Shown here piece after piece: positions 1 through 7,117 of a DNA stretch of 64,000 nucleotides. Numbering within the stretch: position 1 is the first letter of the stretch; each line of letters starts with the position of its first letter. The DNA is from Collinsella sp. (GTDB lineage Bacteria > Actinomycetota > Coriobacteriia > Coriobacteriales > Coriobacteriaceae), in NCBI GenBank assembly GCA_018381235.1, contig JAGZSF010000004.1, forward strand, positions 62,001 through 126,000. The letters run 5' to 3'. The translations under genes were made by a program, and so were the position numbers. The notes under the pieces were generated by a model, which was given only the letters and a program-made list of their open reading frames with translations, was not told the DNA's origin and did no database searches.

Positions 1-21
1 CCAAAAAGTCTACTCACTTAG
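1..21. repeat. Arm of a dispersed inverted-repeat element, cut by the window edge
   Basis: The window opens with the reverse complement of CTAAGTGAGTAGACTTTTT, the same 19-mer that forms both ends of the element at 9921-10043. Only one arm is visible here; its partner would lie left of the window. Immediately after it comes TTTTTG, so CAAAAA and TTTTTG also flank the arm as a small inverted repeat. Confidence 0.6.
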
Positions 22-87
22 TTTTTGACGAGAAGCCGATGCCGAAGGCGGTCCTATTTCAGGTAGTTAACAAGTTTGTGAGGCACG

Positions 88-118
88 AAAAAGGCCCGAA
101 CCATGCGGTCCGGGCCTC
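88..118 (-). terminator. Rho-independent terminator of the rubrerythrin gene
   Basis: On the minus strand AGGCCCG and CGGGCCT form a stem (92-98 with 111-117) followed by TTTTTCG. It lies about 35 bases beyond the rubrerythrin stop. Confidence 0.8.
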
Positions 119-151
119 ATCGAGCTAGAGGTTATGTCTCAGGTTGCTGGC

Positions 152-712
152 TTAGCCGAAGTAGCGCTTGAGCAGGCCGGCGAAAGCCTTGCCGTGGCGA
201 GCCTCGTCGCGAGCCATCTCGTGCACGGTGTCGTGGATGGCATCGAGGCCAGCGGCCTTGGCGCGCTTAGCAAGATCGGTCTTGCCGGCGGTGGCGCCGT
301 TCTCGGCCTCAACGCGCATCTCGAGGTTCTTCTTGGTGGAGTCGGTTACGACCTCGCCCAGGAGCTCAGCGAACTTGGCAGCGTGCTCGGCCTCCTCGTG
401 GGCAGCCTTCTCCCAGTACAGGCCGATCTCGGGATAGCCCTCGCGATGAGCGACGCGCGCCATGGCCAGGTACATACCGACCTCGGAGCACTCGCCCTCA
501 AAGTTGGCGCGCAGGTCGGCAACGATGTCCTCGGAGACGCCCTCCATCTTGGCGACGCCCACGACGTGCTCGGCAGCCCACTCGAGCTGACCCTCCTCCT
601 GCTTCAGGAAGCGAGAACCGGGAACGCCGCACTGGGGGCACTTGAAGTCCTCGGGCAGCTGGTCGCCGTCGAACTCTTCCACATAACCGCAAACGGGGCA
701 AACAAACTTCAT
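152..712 (-). CDS. rbr: Rubrerythrin with N-terminal rubredoxin domain
   Basis: This 186-residue protein is a non-haem iron peroxidase-type rubrerythrin, a cytosolic enzyme that reduces hydrogen peroxide in anaerobes. A rubredoxin-like Fe(SCys)4 site comes first (C5, C8, C25, C28 in CPVCG and CPQCG), followed by a ferritin-like four-helix diiron domain with EEAEH and EARHG metal-binding motifs. Most rubrerythrins carry the rubredoxin at the C-terminus, so this is the reverse arrangement known from clostridial enzymes. The frame is open upstream to 817, but the ATG at 712 is chosen because GAAAGGAT precedes it and because the rubredoxin starts there. It has its own terminator and appears monocistronic. 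Confidence 0.93.
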   Translation of the reverse strand: MKFVCPVCGYVEEFDGDQLPEDFKCPQCGVPGSRFLKQEEGQLEWAAEHVVGVAKMEGVSEDIVADLRANFEGECSEVGMYLAMARVAHREGYPEIGLYWEKAAHEEAEHAAKFAELLGEVVTDSTKKNLEMRVEAENGATAGKTDLAKRAKAAGLDAIHDTVHEMARDEARHGKAFAGLLKRYFG

Positions 713-796
713 GATTCGATCCTTTCGATCGATGGCGATTGTGCGCTCGTCCGGTCCCGTAAGGGCCCTCTCCGGACGTGCGTCTTGACGAGTTCT

Positions 797-824
797 ATTA
801 TCCATAAATGCAACCAAATGTGAA
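797..824 (-). promoter_or_regulatory. Candidate promoter of the rubrerythrin gene
   Basis: On the minus strand TTCACA (819-824) and GATAAT (797-802) are separated by 16 bases. They lie in an AT-rich stretch about 85 bases upstream of the chosen start. This is judged by eye only. Confidence 0.4.
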
Positions 825-968
825 GCCTATTAGGAATGATTTTTAATAAAACAATTTTGAGATATGAAGATGTTGATTGATTAACGATTGGCAGGCCGTC
901 TTTGACCGCCGCTGAGTACAATCGGGCGAGCAAATGTTGACCTATCAACAAATGAAGGAGTTTCCTTT

Positions 969-2189
969 ATGCATCTAGCCCGTCGTGCCTGGTGCCGAAC
1001 ATATCAGACGGTTTTTCGCATTGCATTGCCGATCCTGCCCTATACCGAGCCGCGCATTTTAGAGCATGCCGAGGATGTGCCCGCGGTGCTTCAAAAGCGC
1101 TCGATCCAGAAGGTCCTTATCGTGACGGATCCCGGCATTGCCCGTCTGGGGCTCACGGCACCGCTCGAGACGGCGCTCGCATGCAGGGGGATTGGCGTTA
1201 CGGTCTATGCCGAAACGCGTGCAAACCCCACGGTTTCAAACGTGGAAGAAGCGGCGTCCCTGTATCGAGAGAGCGCCTGCCAGGCCATTATCGGCTTTGG
1301 CGGTGGCTCGGCCATGGACTGTGCCAAGGGCGTGGGCGCACGCATTGCGCAGCCAAACAAGCCCATCAACAAGATGCGTGGCCTGCTGCGGATTCATCGT
1401 CGCCTGCCGCTGCTCATCGCCGTTCCCACTACCGCCGGTACGGGAAGCGAAGTCACGCTTGCGGCGGTAATTACCGATGACGGGACGCACTACAAATACC
1501 CCATTAACGACTTTGTGCTCATCCCGCGTTTTGCAGTCCACGACCCCGAGTTTACGTGCGGCTTGCCCGCTTCCATTACGGGGCAGACGGGCATGGACGC
1601 CCTGACGCATGCCGTTGAGGCCTTTATCGGGCGAAGCACCACGCCCTATACGCGCAAGATGGCGCGACAGGCGGTGCAGCTTATCCACGACAATTTGCTC
1701 GAGGCCTATGAGCATGGTGACGACATGCGCGCTCGTCGCAATATGCTTTCGGCGGCGTATAAGGCGGGCGTTGCGTTTACCCGCTCCTATGTCGGATATG
1801 TGCATGCCATCGCGCACAGTCTGGGCGGCCGATACGGAATTCCGCACGGTTTGGCCAACGCGATCATCCTGCCGCACATGCTTCGCGCTTATGGTGACGC
1901 CGCCGCCCCCAAGCTTGCCGATCTTGCTCGCATGGCGGGCATTGCGCCGGCTACCGCGCAGGATAGTCTTGCGGCCGAGGCCTTTATCGATTGGGTCGAC
2001 CGCATGAACGAGATCCTGGGAATCCCCAAATATGTCTCGGGCATTCGCCGCTCCGACATTCCCGAGATGGCGGCGCATGCCGATGCCGAGGCCAATCCGC
2101 TGTACCCCGTTCCGCTTTTGATGGACCGCTTGGAGCTCGAGCGTATGTACGAGGTCGTCGCGGGTGGTATGTTTGAGGACGAGAACTAG
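969..2189 (+). CDS. Iron-containing alcohol dehydrogenase
   Basis: A 406-residue group III (Fe-dependent) alcohol dehydrogenase that interconverts alcohols and aldehydes with NAD(P)H. The nucleotide-binding GGGSAMD lies at residues 111-117 and TTAGTGSE at 154-161. Metal ligands expected in this family are present: D210 and H214 in DALTHAVEA, H279 in HAIAHSLGG and H293 in GIPHG. AATGAAGGAG lies 8 bases before the ATG. The gene ends 9 bases before the aldehyde dehydrogenase, so the two probably form an operon that reduces or oxidises an alcohol via its aldehyde. The physiological substrate cannot be read from the sequence. Confidence 0.92.
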   Translation: MHLARRAWCRTYQTVFRIALPILPYTEPRILEHAEDVPAVLQKRSIQKVLIVTDPGIARLGLTAPLETALACRGIGVTVYAETRANPTVSNVEEAASLYRESACQAIIGFGGGSAMDCAKGVGARIAQPNKPINKMRGLLRIHRRLPLLIAVPTTAGTGSEVTLAAVITDDGTHYKYPINDFVLIPRFAVHDPEFTCGLPASITGQTGMDALTHAVEAFIGRSTTPYTRKMARQAVQLIHDNLLEAYEHGDDMRARRNMLSAAYKAGVAFTRSYVGYVHAIAHSLGGRYGIPHGLANAIILPHMLRAYGDAAAPKLADLARMAGIAPATAQDSLAAEAFIDWVDRMNEILGIPKYVSGIRRSDIPEMAAHADAEANPLYPVPLLMDRLELERMYEVVAGGMFEDEN

Positions 2190-2198
2190 GAGGGTGCC

Positions 2199-3578
2199 AT
2201 GAACACCGAGGAAATTGCGCGCATCGTCGGCGATCAGCGCACTTACTTTAAAACGCACGCTACGTTTGATGTTGATGCCCGACGTCGCGCGCTCGTGAGT
2301 TTACGCGATGCGGTACGGGCGCACGAGGCCGATATTGCCCATGCACTCAAGACCGATTTGGGAAAGTCGCATGACGAGGCATATATGTGCGAGATCGGCA
2401 CGTCGCTTTCCGAGATTCGTCATCAGATCGCTCACGTGGCTCGATGGAGTCGTCCGCGCCTGCGTCCGTGTGACCTTGCCAACGCCGTGAGCGCGTGCAA
2501 AACGCAAGCCGTGCCCTATGGCGTCACGCTCATCATGGCTCCGTGGAACTACCCGTTTTTGCTAACACTCGAGCCGCTCGCCGGCGCCCTTGCCGCGGGC
2601 AATACCGTGGTCATCAAGCCGAGTGCCTATGCTCCGGCATCGAGCGCGGTGCTCAAGCAAATCTGTGAAGAGGCATTTGATCCGCGCCTGGTGACGGTTG
2701 TCGAGGGCGGGCGCGCCGAGAACGAAGCGTTGCTCGATGAGTGCTGGGACAAGATCTTCTTTACCGGTAGCGTTCCGGTCGGCAAGCTCGTCATGGAGCG
2801 CGCGAGTAAAAACCTCACGCCCGTGACGCTTGAGCTGGGCGGCAAGAGCCCCTGCATCGTGGATGCGACGGCAAACTTGAAGGTCGCGGCACGGCGTATC
2901 GCCTTTGGCAAATGGCTCAACGTAGGGCAGACCTGCGTGGCGCCCGACTACCTGCTGGTCGATACGCGCGTGCACGACGAGCTGCTGGGCCTCATCAAGG
3001 AAGAGGTCCGCCGTATGTTTGGCGAGCATCCGCTCGATAACGAGGATTACGGGCATATCGTCAATGCTAAGCATTTTGCGCGCGTGCGCGGGCTGATCGA
3101 TCCCGATAAGGTCGTGCTGGGAGGCACGGCGCGCGAGTCGTCGCTCAAGATTGAGCCGACGATCCTAGACGGCGTGACCCCCGATGACGCCGTGATGCAG
3201 GAGGAGATCTTCGGTCCCATCTTGCCGGTGCTGACGTTTGAGAGCCTAGACGAGGCCGAAGCGTTTATTACGGATCGTCCGACGCCGCTGGCTCTGTATA
3301 TCTTTAGCCAGGATCGCGCAGTTCAGCAGCGCTTTGTGCGTTACGTGCCCTTTGGCGGCGGCTGCGTCAACGACACGATTATGCACTTGGCTACGAGCCA
3401 TATGGGCTTTGGTGGCATGGGTGCGAGCGGTATGGGGCAGTACCATGGACGCGAGAGCTTCGATACGTTTAGCCACAAGAAGAGCATCGTGAACAAGGCA
3501 ACGTGGCTGGACGTGCCATTCCGCTATGCTCCTTACGCAAGCTGGAAGCACAAGTTCGTGCGCATGTTTGTGCATTAG
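2199..3578 (+). CDS. Aldehyde dehydrogenase, class 3-like
   Basis: A 459-residue NAD(P)-dependent aldehyde dehydrogenase. The length and the hydrophobic C-terminal tail fit the class 3 (ALDH3/fatty aldehyde) branch rather than the roughly 490-residue class 1/2 enzymes. The general base E212 sits in VTLELGGKSP and the catalytic cysteine C246 in NVGQTCVAP; MAPWNYPF (113-120) and NTVVIKPS form the cofactor-binding segment. AGGAGGGTGCC precedes the ATG. It follows the iron alcohol dehydrogenase by 9 bases, which suggests that the two enzymes share an aldehyde intermediate. The substrate is unknown. Confidence 0.92.
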   Translation: MNTEEIARIVGDQRTYFKTHATFDVDARRRALVSLRDAVRAHEADIAHALKTDLGKSHDEAYMCEIGTSLSEIRHQIAHVARWSRPRLRPCDLANAVSACKTQAVPYGVTLIMAPWNYPFLLTLEPLAGALAAGNTVVIKPSAYAPASSAVLKQICEEAFDPRLVTVVEGGRAENEALLDECWDKIFFTGSVPVGKLVMERASKNLTPVTLELGGKSPCIVDATANLKVAARRIAFGKWLNVGQTCVAPDYLLVDTRVHDELLGLIKEEVRRMFGEHPLDNEDYGHIVNAKHFARVRGLIDPDKVVLGGTARESSLKIEPTILDGVTPDDAVMQEEIFGPILPVLTFESLDEAEAFITDRPTPLALYIFSQDRAVQQRFVRYVPFGGGCVNDTIMHLATSHMGFGGMGASGMGQYHGRESFDTFSHKKSIVNKATWLDVPFRYAPYASWKHKFVRMFVH

Positions 3579-3586
3579 AAAAGGGC

Positions 3587-3624
3587 GCAGGTAATACGAA
3601 CAAGTGTTCCTATTACCTGCATTT
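3587..3624 (+). terminator. Terminator of the ADH/ALDH operon
   Basis: GCAGGTAATA (3587-3596) pairs perfectly with TATTACCTGC (3611-3620) around a 14-base loop, followed by ATTTTGCG. It begins 9 bases after the aldehyde dehydrogenase stop. Confidence 0.65.
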
Positions 3625-3683
3625 TGCGTTAGACTACTGTTATGGAGCACGGATGGGCCAACTCCCTTTAGAAGGGATTTGGT

Positions 3684-3767
3684 ATGAACGTAAGCGATGT
3701 TATTTCGTTATTGGCGTTGTTGATTGCGGCTATCGAACTCGGTCTGTTTATCGGCCGAATGAAATAG
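3684..3767 (+). CDS. 27-residue hydrophobic peptide, holin-like type I toxin candidate
   Basis: AGAAGGGATTTGGT precedes an ATG opening a 27-codon frame. The peptide starts MNVSDVISLL, continues as one hydrophobic helix with a single acidic residue, and ends GRMK. Very short single-helix peptides with a basic end are typical of the putative holin-like toxin family (Hol_Tox) and of type I toxins such as TxpA and BsrG. The gene stands alone between a terminator and the HIRAN gene. A minus-strand promoter-like sequence about 100 bases downstream would make an RNA antisense to its 3' region. Coding potential of so short a frame rests on the ribosome site and the helix pattern; it could also be an unrelated small membrane protein. 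Confidence 0.5.
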   Translation: MNVSDVISLLALLIAAIELGLFIGRMK

Positions 3768-3861
3768 CCGCCCCCGCGTAAGCGAAGACGGCCACTTCTC
3801 ACGATGAAAACGTGTATCGGAGTTGGCAAGACCCGCGGCAACGGGTGCCATCCGTGTTCCT

Positions 3862-3890
3862 ATCTTATCTGCAAGCGTTCTGTCGCGCAA
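3862..3890 (-). promoter_or_regulatory. Candidate antisense promoter facing the small peptide gene
   Basis: Read on the minus strand, TTGCGC (3885-3890) and TAAGAT (3862-3867) are exactly 17 bases apart. Transcription would begin near 3855 and run towards the 3' end of the peptide gene at 3767. No protein gene on the minus strand would use it. Between the two, ACCCG and CGGGT (3831-3846) form a short hairpin. Confidence 0.4.
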
Positions 3891-4003
3891 GCGTTGAGGC
3901 AAACGATTGAAGGACGCAGACAGGATGTATTTGTGTCCGCACGGGACCGTAGACTTCTCAATAAGGTTACACACCGGTTTATCCGGCCGTTAGAGGAGCT
4001 GCT

Positions 4004-4330
4004 ATGTACGAGCCTTCGCGTGTTCTTCTGTCATTTCACATTGCAGGATTTCAGTATACCGATGGCGCCTTGGTCTTGGGCGATCTTAAAGCGGGCGATA
4101 AGCTGACGCTGTGTGCCGAGCGCAATAATCCCCATGACCCTGAGGCGGTTGCGATTTATTACGGCAACACCAAGCTTGGCTATGTTCCGGGAAACGAGGT
4201 CGGCCCACTGTCCTTGATGATGTATTACGGCCACGAGGACGTATTTGAGGCCCGCGTGCAACAGGTTGCCCCCGAGCGCAGCCCGTGGCATCAGGTGCGC
4301 GTTGGGCTCTATGTGGTGGATGCTCGCTAA
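4004..4330 (+). CDS. HIRAN domain protein
   Basis: A 108-residue stand-alone HIRAN domain. The family pattern is clear: HIAGFQYTDG at residues 12-21, a LKAGDKLTL strand near 29, ERNNPHDPEAVAIYY near 39-53, and KLGYVPGNE near 57-65. HIRAN domains bind DNA ends or damaged DNA in eukaryotic HLTF/Rad5 and occur alone or fused to nucleases and helicases in bacteria. GAGGAGCTGCT precedes the ATG. It is followed 18 bases later by a small charged protein, with which it is probably cotranscribed. The role in the cell is unknown. Confidence 0.85.
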   Translation: MYEPSRVLLSFHIAGFQYTDGALVLGDLKAGDKLTLCAERNNPHDPEAVAIYYGNTKLGYVPGNEVGPLSLMMYYGHEDVFEARVQQVAPERSPWHQVRVGLYVVDAR

Positions 4331-4348
4331 TCGGTATGGGAGACTGCC

Positions 4349-4528
4349 ATGTTTGATGACGATGACCTGTTCGATCTGACAGACGATCCGTTTGAGTGGG
4401 ATACGCTACTCGATGACGATGAGCTAGAGCAGGACCGTGAGAAGCGGCAAGACAAGAAAGCGCAGGGCTACGCTTCGAAAAAGCAAGACAAACGCCGCCG
4501 AGGTTTGTTCGGCGGGCTCTTTGGCTAA
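4349..4528 (+). CDS. Small charged protein of unknown function
   Basis: A 59-codon frame starts 18 bases after the HIRAN gene, with GGGAGACTGCC before the ATG. The N-terminal half is strongly acidic (MFDDDDLFDL, then DDDELEQD), the centre is basic and lysine/glutamine-rich, and it ends with GLFGGLFG. I do not recognise a family. The acidic-then-basic layout and low complexity suggest a disordered peptide. Its spacing from the HIRAN gene supports a shared transcript. Confidence 0.55.
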   Translation: MFDDDDLFDLTDDPFEWDTLLDDDELEQDREKRQDKKAQGYASKKQDKRRRGLFGGLFG

Positions 4529-4594
4529 CCGACGCGCCAGAGCGTCTGTATACTAGGCACGTGTTAGACGCGTTGCGAAATGAGGACACAGACG

Positions 4595-5140
4595 ATGATG
4601 TGGTTTACCGCCGACCTGCACCTGGGCGATACGAATATCTTGCACGATATGGATCGGCCGTTTGATTCGGTCGAGGAGATGAACCGCAAGGTCATCGATG
4701 CCATCAATGAGTGCGTGGCTGCGGACGACCGCCTCTATATTCTGGGTGACTTTACCTATCGTTTGCCCCTGGCGGAGGCGGTGCGCCTGCGCGAGCGTAT
4801 CGAATGCCAGAACGTGACGCTCATCCGCGGTAACCATGACGGCGACTGGGAAGATTCCGACGTACCGCAGATTTGGGAAGACGTGCGCGATTACCTGGAG
4901 ATTGCTCCCGGCTATGCCAAGGGCCATCGTCTGGTTATGAGCCACTACCCCATGCTCAGCTGGAACGGCAAGGCACGTGGCGCCATTATGCTGCATGGGC
5001 ATATCCACAGCAGGGGTGACCGCGCCAACGCACGCAACCGCGATCGCGAGCGCCCTATCTTTCGCTACGATGTCGGTCTCGATGCCAACGAGTACAAGCC
5101 CGTAAGCCGCGATCAGATTCTTAGCTTCTTTGGGTTATAG
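4595..5140 (+). CDS. Calcineurin-like metallophosphoesterase
   Basis: A 181-residue metal-dependent phosphoesterase. All core motifs are present: the D-x-H motif in ADLHLGD, GDF, GNHD followed by GDW, and the GHxH motif in LHGHIHSR. Asp, His and Asn ligands for a dinuclear metal site are therefore complete. A frame start at 4580 exists, but GAGGACACAGACG sits properly before the ATG at 4595 (or the adjacent ATG at 4598). Small single-domain enzymes of this group hydrolyse phosphodiesters or phosphomonoesters; the substrate is not predictable. Its stop codon directly abuts the palindromic repeat at 5141. Confidence 0.88.
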   Translation: MMWFTADLHLGDTNILHDMDRPFDSVEEMNRKVIDAINECVAADDRLYILGDFTYRLPLAEAVRLRERIECQNVTLIRGNHDGDWEDSDVPQIWEDVRDYLEIAPGYAKGHRLVMSHYPMLSWNGKARGAIMLHGHIHSRGDRANARNRDRERPIFRYDVGLDANEYKPVSRDQILSFFGL

Positions 5141-5193
5141 GGCGCCAGAGCCACCACAAAGGGGACAGGCACCTTTGTGGTGGCTCTGGCGCC
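5141..5193 (+). repeat. Perfect 22-bp hairpin with GGGGACAGG at the tip, abutting a stop codon
   Basis: Bases 5141-5162 and 5172-5193 are perfect reverse complements of 22 bases around a 9-base loop. The first base follows the metallophosphoesterase stop with no gap. The tip reads AAAGGGGACAGGCACCTTT. There is no U-run after it, so it is not a classical terminator. A second hairpin with the same GGGACAGG core follows the stop of the ATPase gene at 19298. Confidence 0.85.
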
Positions 5194-5280
5194 GTTGCCA
5201 TTATGGCGGCGGCGCCTTTTTTGTCCGCGCGGCGCGGTAGAGTGTAGCCGGTTGATATTTGCGTCCATCGAGGAGCTGCT

Positions 5281-7038
5281 ATGAACGAGATCAAGTGCCC
5301 GCATTGCGGCGAAGTTTTTAAGGTCGATGCATCCGGCTATGCGGATATCGTCAAGCAGGTGCGCGATGCCGAGTTCTCGCGCGACCTGGATGAGCGTGTG
5401 AAGGCAGTCCAGCGTGAGGGTGAGCAGGCGCTGGAGCTTGAGCGCTCGCGTTCGACGGCTGCCTTGCAACAGGCAGAGTCTCAGCGCAATGCCCAGCTTG
5501 TCGAGCAGAAGAACACTGCGGATCAGAAACTGGCGCAAGAGGTTGCCAAGCGCGATGCTGAGCTTGCCGAGCTGCGCGCTAAGCTCGAGGGCGCTGCCGC
5601 AGAGCGCGAGAGTGCAAGCCAGCGCGCGGCGGTTGAGGCACGAGCCAATGCTCAAAAAGAGAATGCCGAACTCCAGCGTGAGATTGATAGCCTGCGTGCG
5701 CAGCTTGGGCGCAAAGATGACGAAGCAAAGCTTGCCGAGTCGGCGGCGCGCAACGCTGCTCAAAACGATTTAGCTGCACGCGACGCTCAGATTGCCGAGC
5801 TGCAGGCCAGGCTCGCCGCGGCGGACAAGGCCCAGGAGATGGCGCTTGCCGCTGCCGCGGCAGAGTCGCAGCGTGAGCTCGATGCCGCTCGCAGCGAGGC
5901 CGAGCGCGCGCTTACTGACTATCGCGCGAAGGTGCAAGAGAAGTTTTCCGCCGCAAAGGCTCAGTCTGAGCAGGAGGCCGAGGGCCTTCGTGCCCAACTG
6001 CGCGAGCAAGAGCTTACGGCAAAAATGAACCTGTCTGAGGCGGTCGCCGCGGCGGAGCGTGAGCGTGACGAGGCACGTGCCAAACTGACGAGCGAGCTGG
6101 CGGTGCGCGATTCTCGCGAGGAACAGGCTAAGGCGGCACACGAGCTCGAGCTCGCGCAGGCCAAGCGCGCGAGCGACGAGTTGATTCGCTACAAGGATGA
6201 AGAGATTGAGCGCCTTAAGGACATGAAGGTCCGCCTGTCCACCAAGATGGTGGGCGAGTCGCTCGAGCAGCACTGCGAGACCGAGTTCAACCGTCTGCGC
6301 ATGACGGCGTTTCCCAACGCGTACTTCGAGAAAGATAACGATGCGTCCGAGGGTACCAAGGGCGACTTTATCTTCCGCGAGTGCGACGCGAGCGGCAATG
6401 AGGTCATTTCGATTATGTTCGAGATGAAAAACGAGAACGACGAGACCGCGACCAAGCATAAAAACGAGGACTTCTTTAAGAAACTCGATCACGATCGTCG
6501 CCAGAAAGGCTGTGAGTACGCGGTGCTCTGCACGCTGCTCGAGCCCGAGAGCGAGCTCTATAACGCAGGGATAGTCGACGTGAGCTATCGCTACGAGAAG
6601 ATGTACGTGATTCGCCCGCAGTTTTTCATTCCCATGATTACGCTTCTTCGCAACGCCGCCATGGGTTCGCTGCGCTATAAGCAGGAGCTGGCGGAATACA
6701 AACAGCAGAATATCGACGTCACGAACTTCGAAGCCAAGATGGAGAAGTTCAAGAATGATTTCGGCCGCAACTACGAGATCGCGAGCCGCAAGTTCCAAAC
6801 GGCGATCGATGAGATCGATAAGACGATTAGCCACCTGCAGAAAACCAAGGAGGCGTTGCTGTCCTCTGAGAACAATCTGCGCCTAGCCAACAAGAAGGCG
6901 GACGATCTTACCATTCGCAAGCTCACGTGGGGCAACAAGACCATGAAGGCCGCGTTTGACGAGGCGCGCGGGGCTGCGACAGAGACAAACGATGAGCCAG
7001 CCGAGGCGGATTCGTATGAGGTCGAGGGTGCCGAGTAA
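5281..7038 (+). CDS. DUF2130 coiled-coil protein
   Basis: A 585-residue protein of the DUF2130 family. It opens with a short zinc-ribbon-like CPHCGEVF (residues 6-13), followed by some 300 residues of charged, alanine- and glutamate-rich heptads that should form a long coiled coil. The DUF2130 domain occupies roughly 320-500 (KGDFIFRE, IMFEMKNEND, NEDFFKKLDHDRRQKGCEYAVLC read in segments). The charged FRE...FEMKNEND pattern is reminiscent of a restriction-endonuclease-like fold, but I cannot confirm a catalytic site. GAGGAGCTGCT precedes the ATG. It converges with the DUF3516 helicase on one terminator. Function is unknown. Confidence 0.85.
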   Translation: MNEIKCPHCGEVFKVDASGYADIVKQVRDAEFSRDLDERVKAVQREGEQALELERSRSTAALQQAESQRNAQLVEQKNTADQKLAQEVAKRDAELAELRAKLEGAAAERESASQRAAVEARANAQKENAELQREIDSLRAQLGRKDDEAKLAESAARNAAQNDLAARDAQIAELQARLAAADKAQEMALAAAAAESQRELDAARSEAERALTDYRAKVQEKFSAAKAQSEQEAEGLRAQLREQELTAKMNLSEAVAAAERERDEARAKLTSELAVRDSREEQAKAAHELELAQAKRASDELIRYKDEEIERLKDMKVRLSTKMVGESLEQHCETEFNRLRMTAFPNAYFEKDNDASEGTKGDFIFRECDASGNEVISIMFEMKNENDETATKHKNEDFFKKLDHDRRQKGCEYAVLCTLLEPESELYNAGIVDVSYRYEKMYVIRPQFFIPMITLLRNAAMGSLRYKQELAEYKQQNIDVTNFEAKMEKFKNDFGRNYEIASRKFQTAIDEIDKTISHLQKTKEALLSSENNLRLANKKADDLTIRKLTWGNKTMKAAFDEARGAATETNDEPAEADSYEVEGAE

Positions 7039-7058
7039 GGCATAGCGTATAGCGCAAA

Positions 7059-7094
7059 AGCGGGGCCGCTGGCTATATTGCCAGCGGCCCCGCT
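7059..7094. terminator. Bidirectional terminator
   Basis: A 15-bp perfect stem, AGCGGGGCCGCTGGC (7059-7073) with its complement (7080-7094), has a 6-base TATATT loop. AAA-rich sequence lies on one side and T-containing sequence on the other. It separates the convergent DUF2130 and helicase genes. Confidence 0.8.
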
Positions 7095-7117
7095 TCGTTT
7101 CGTTCCAGTATGTTCGG

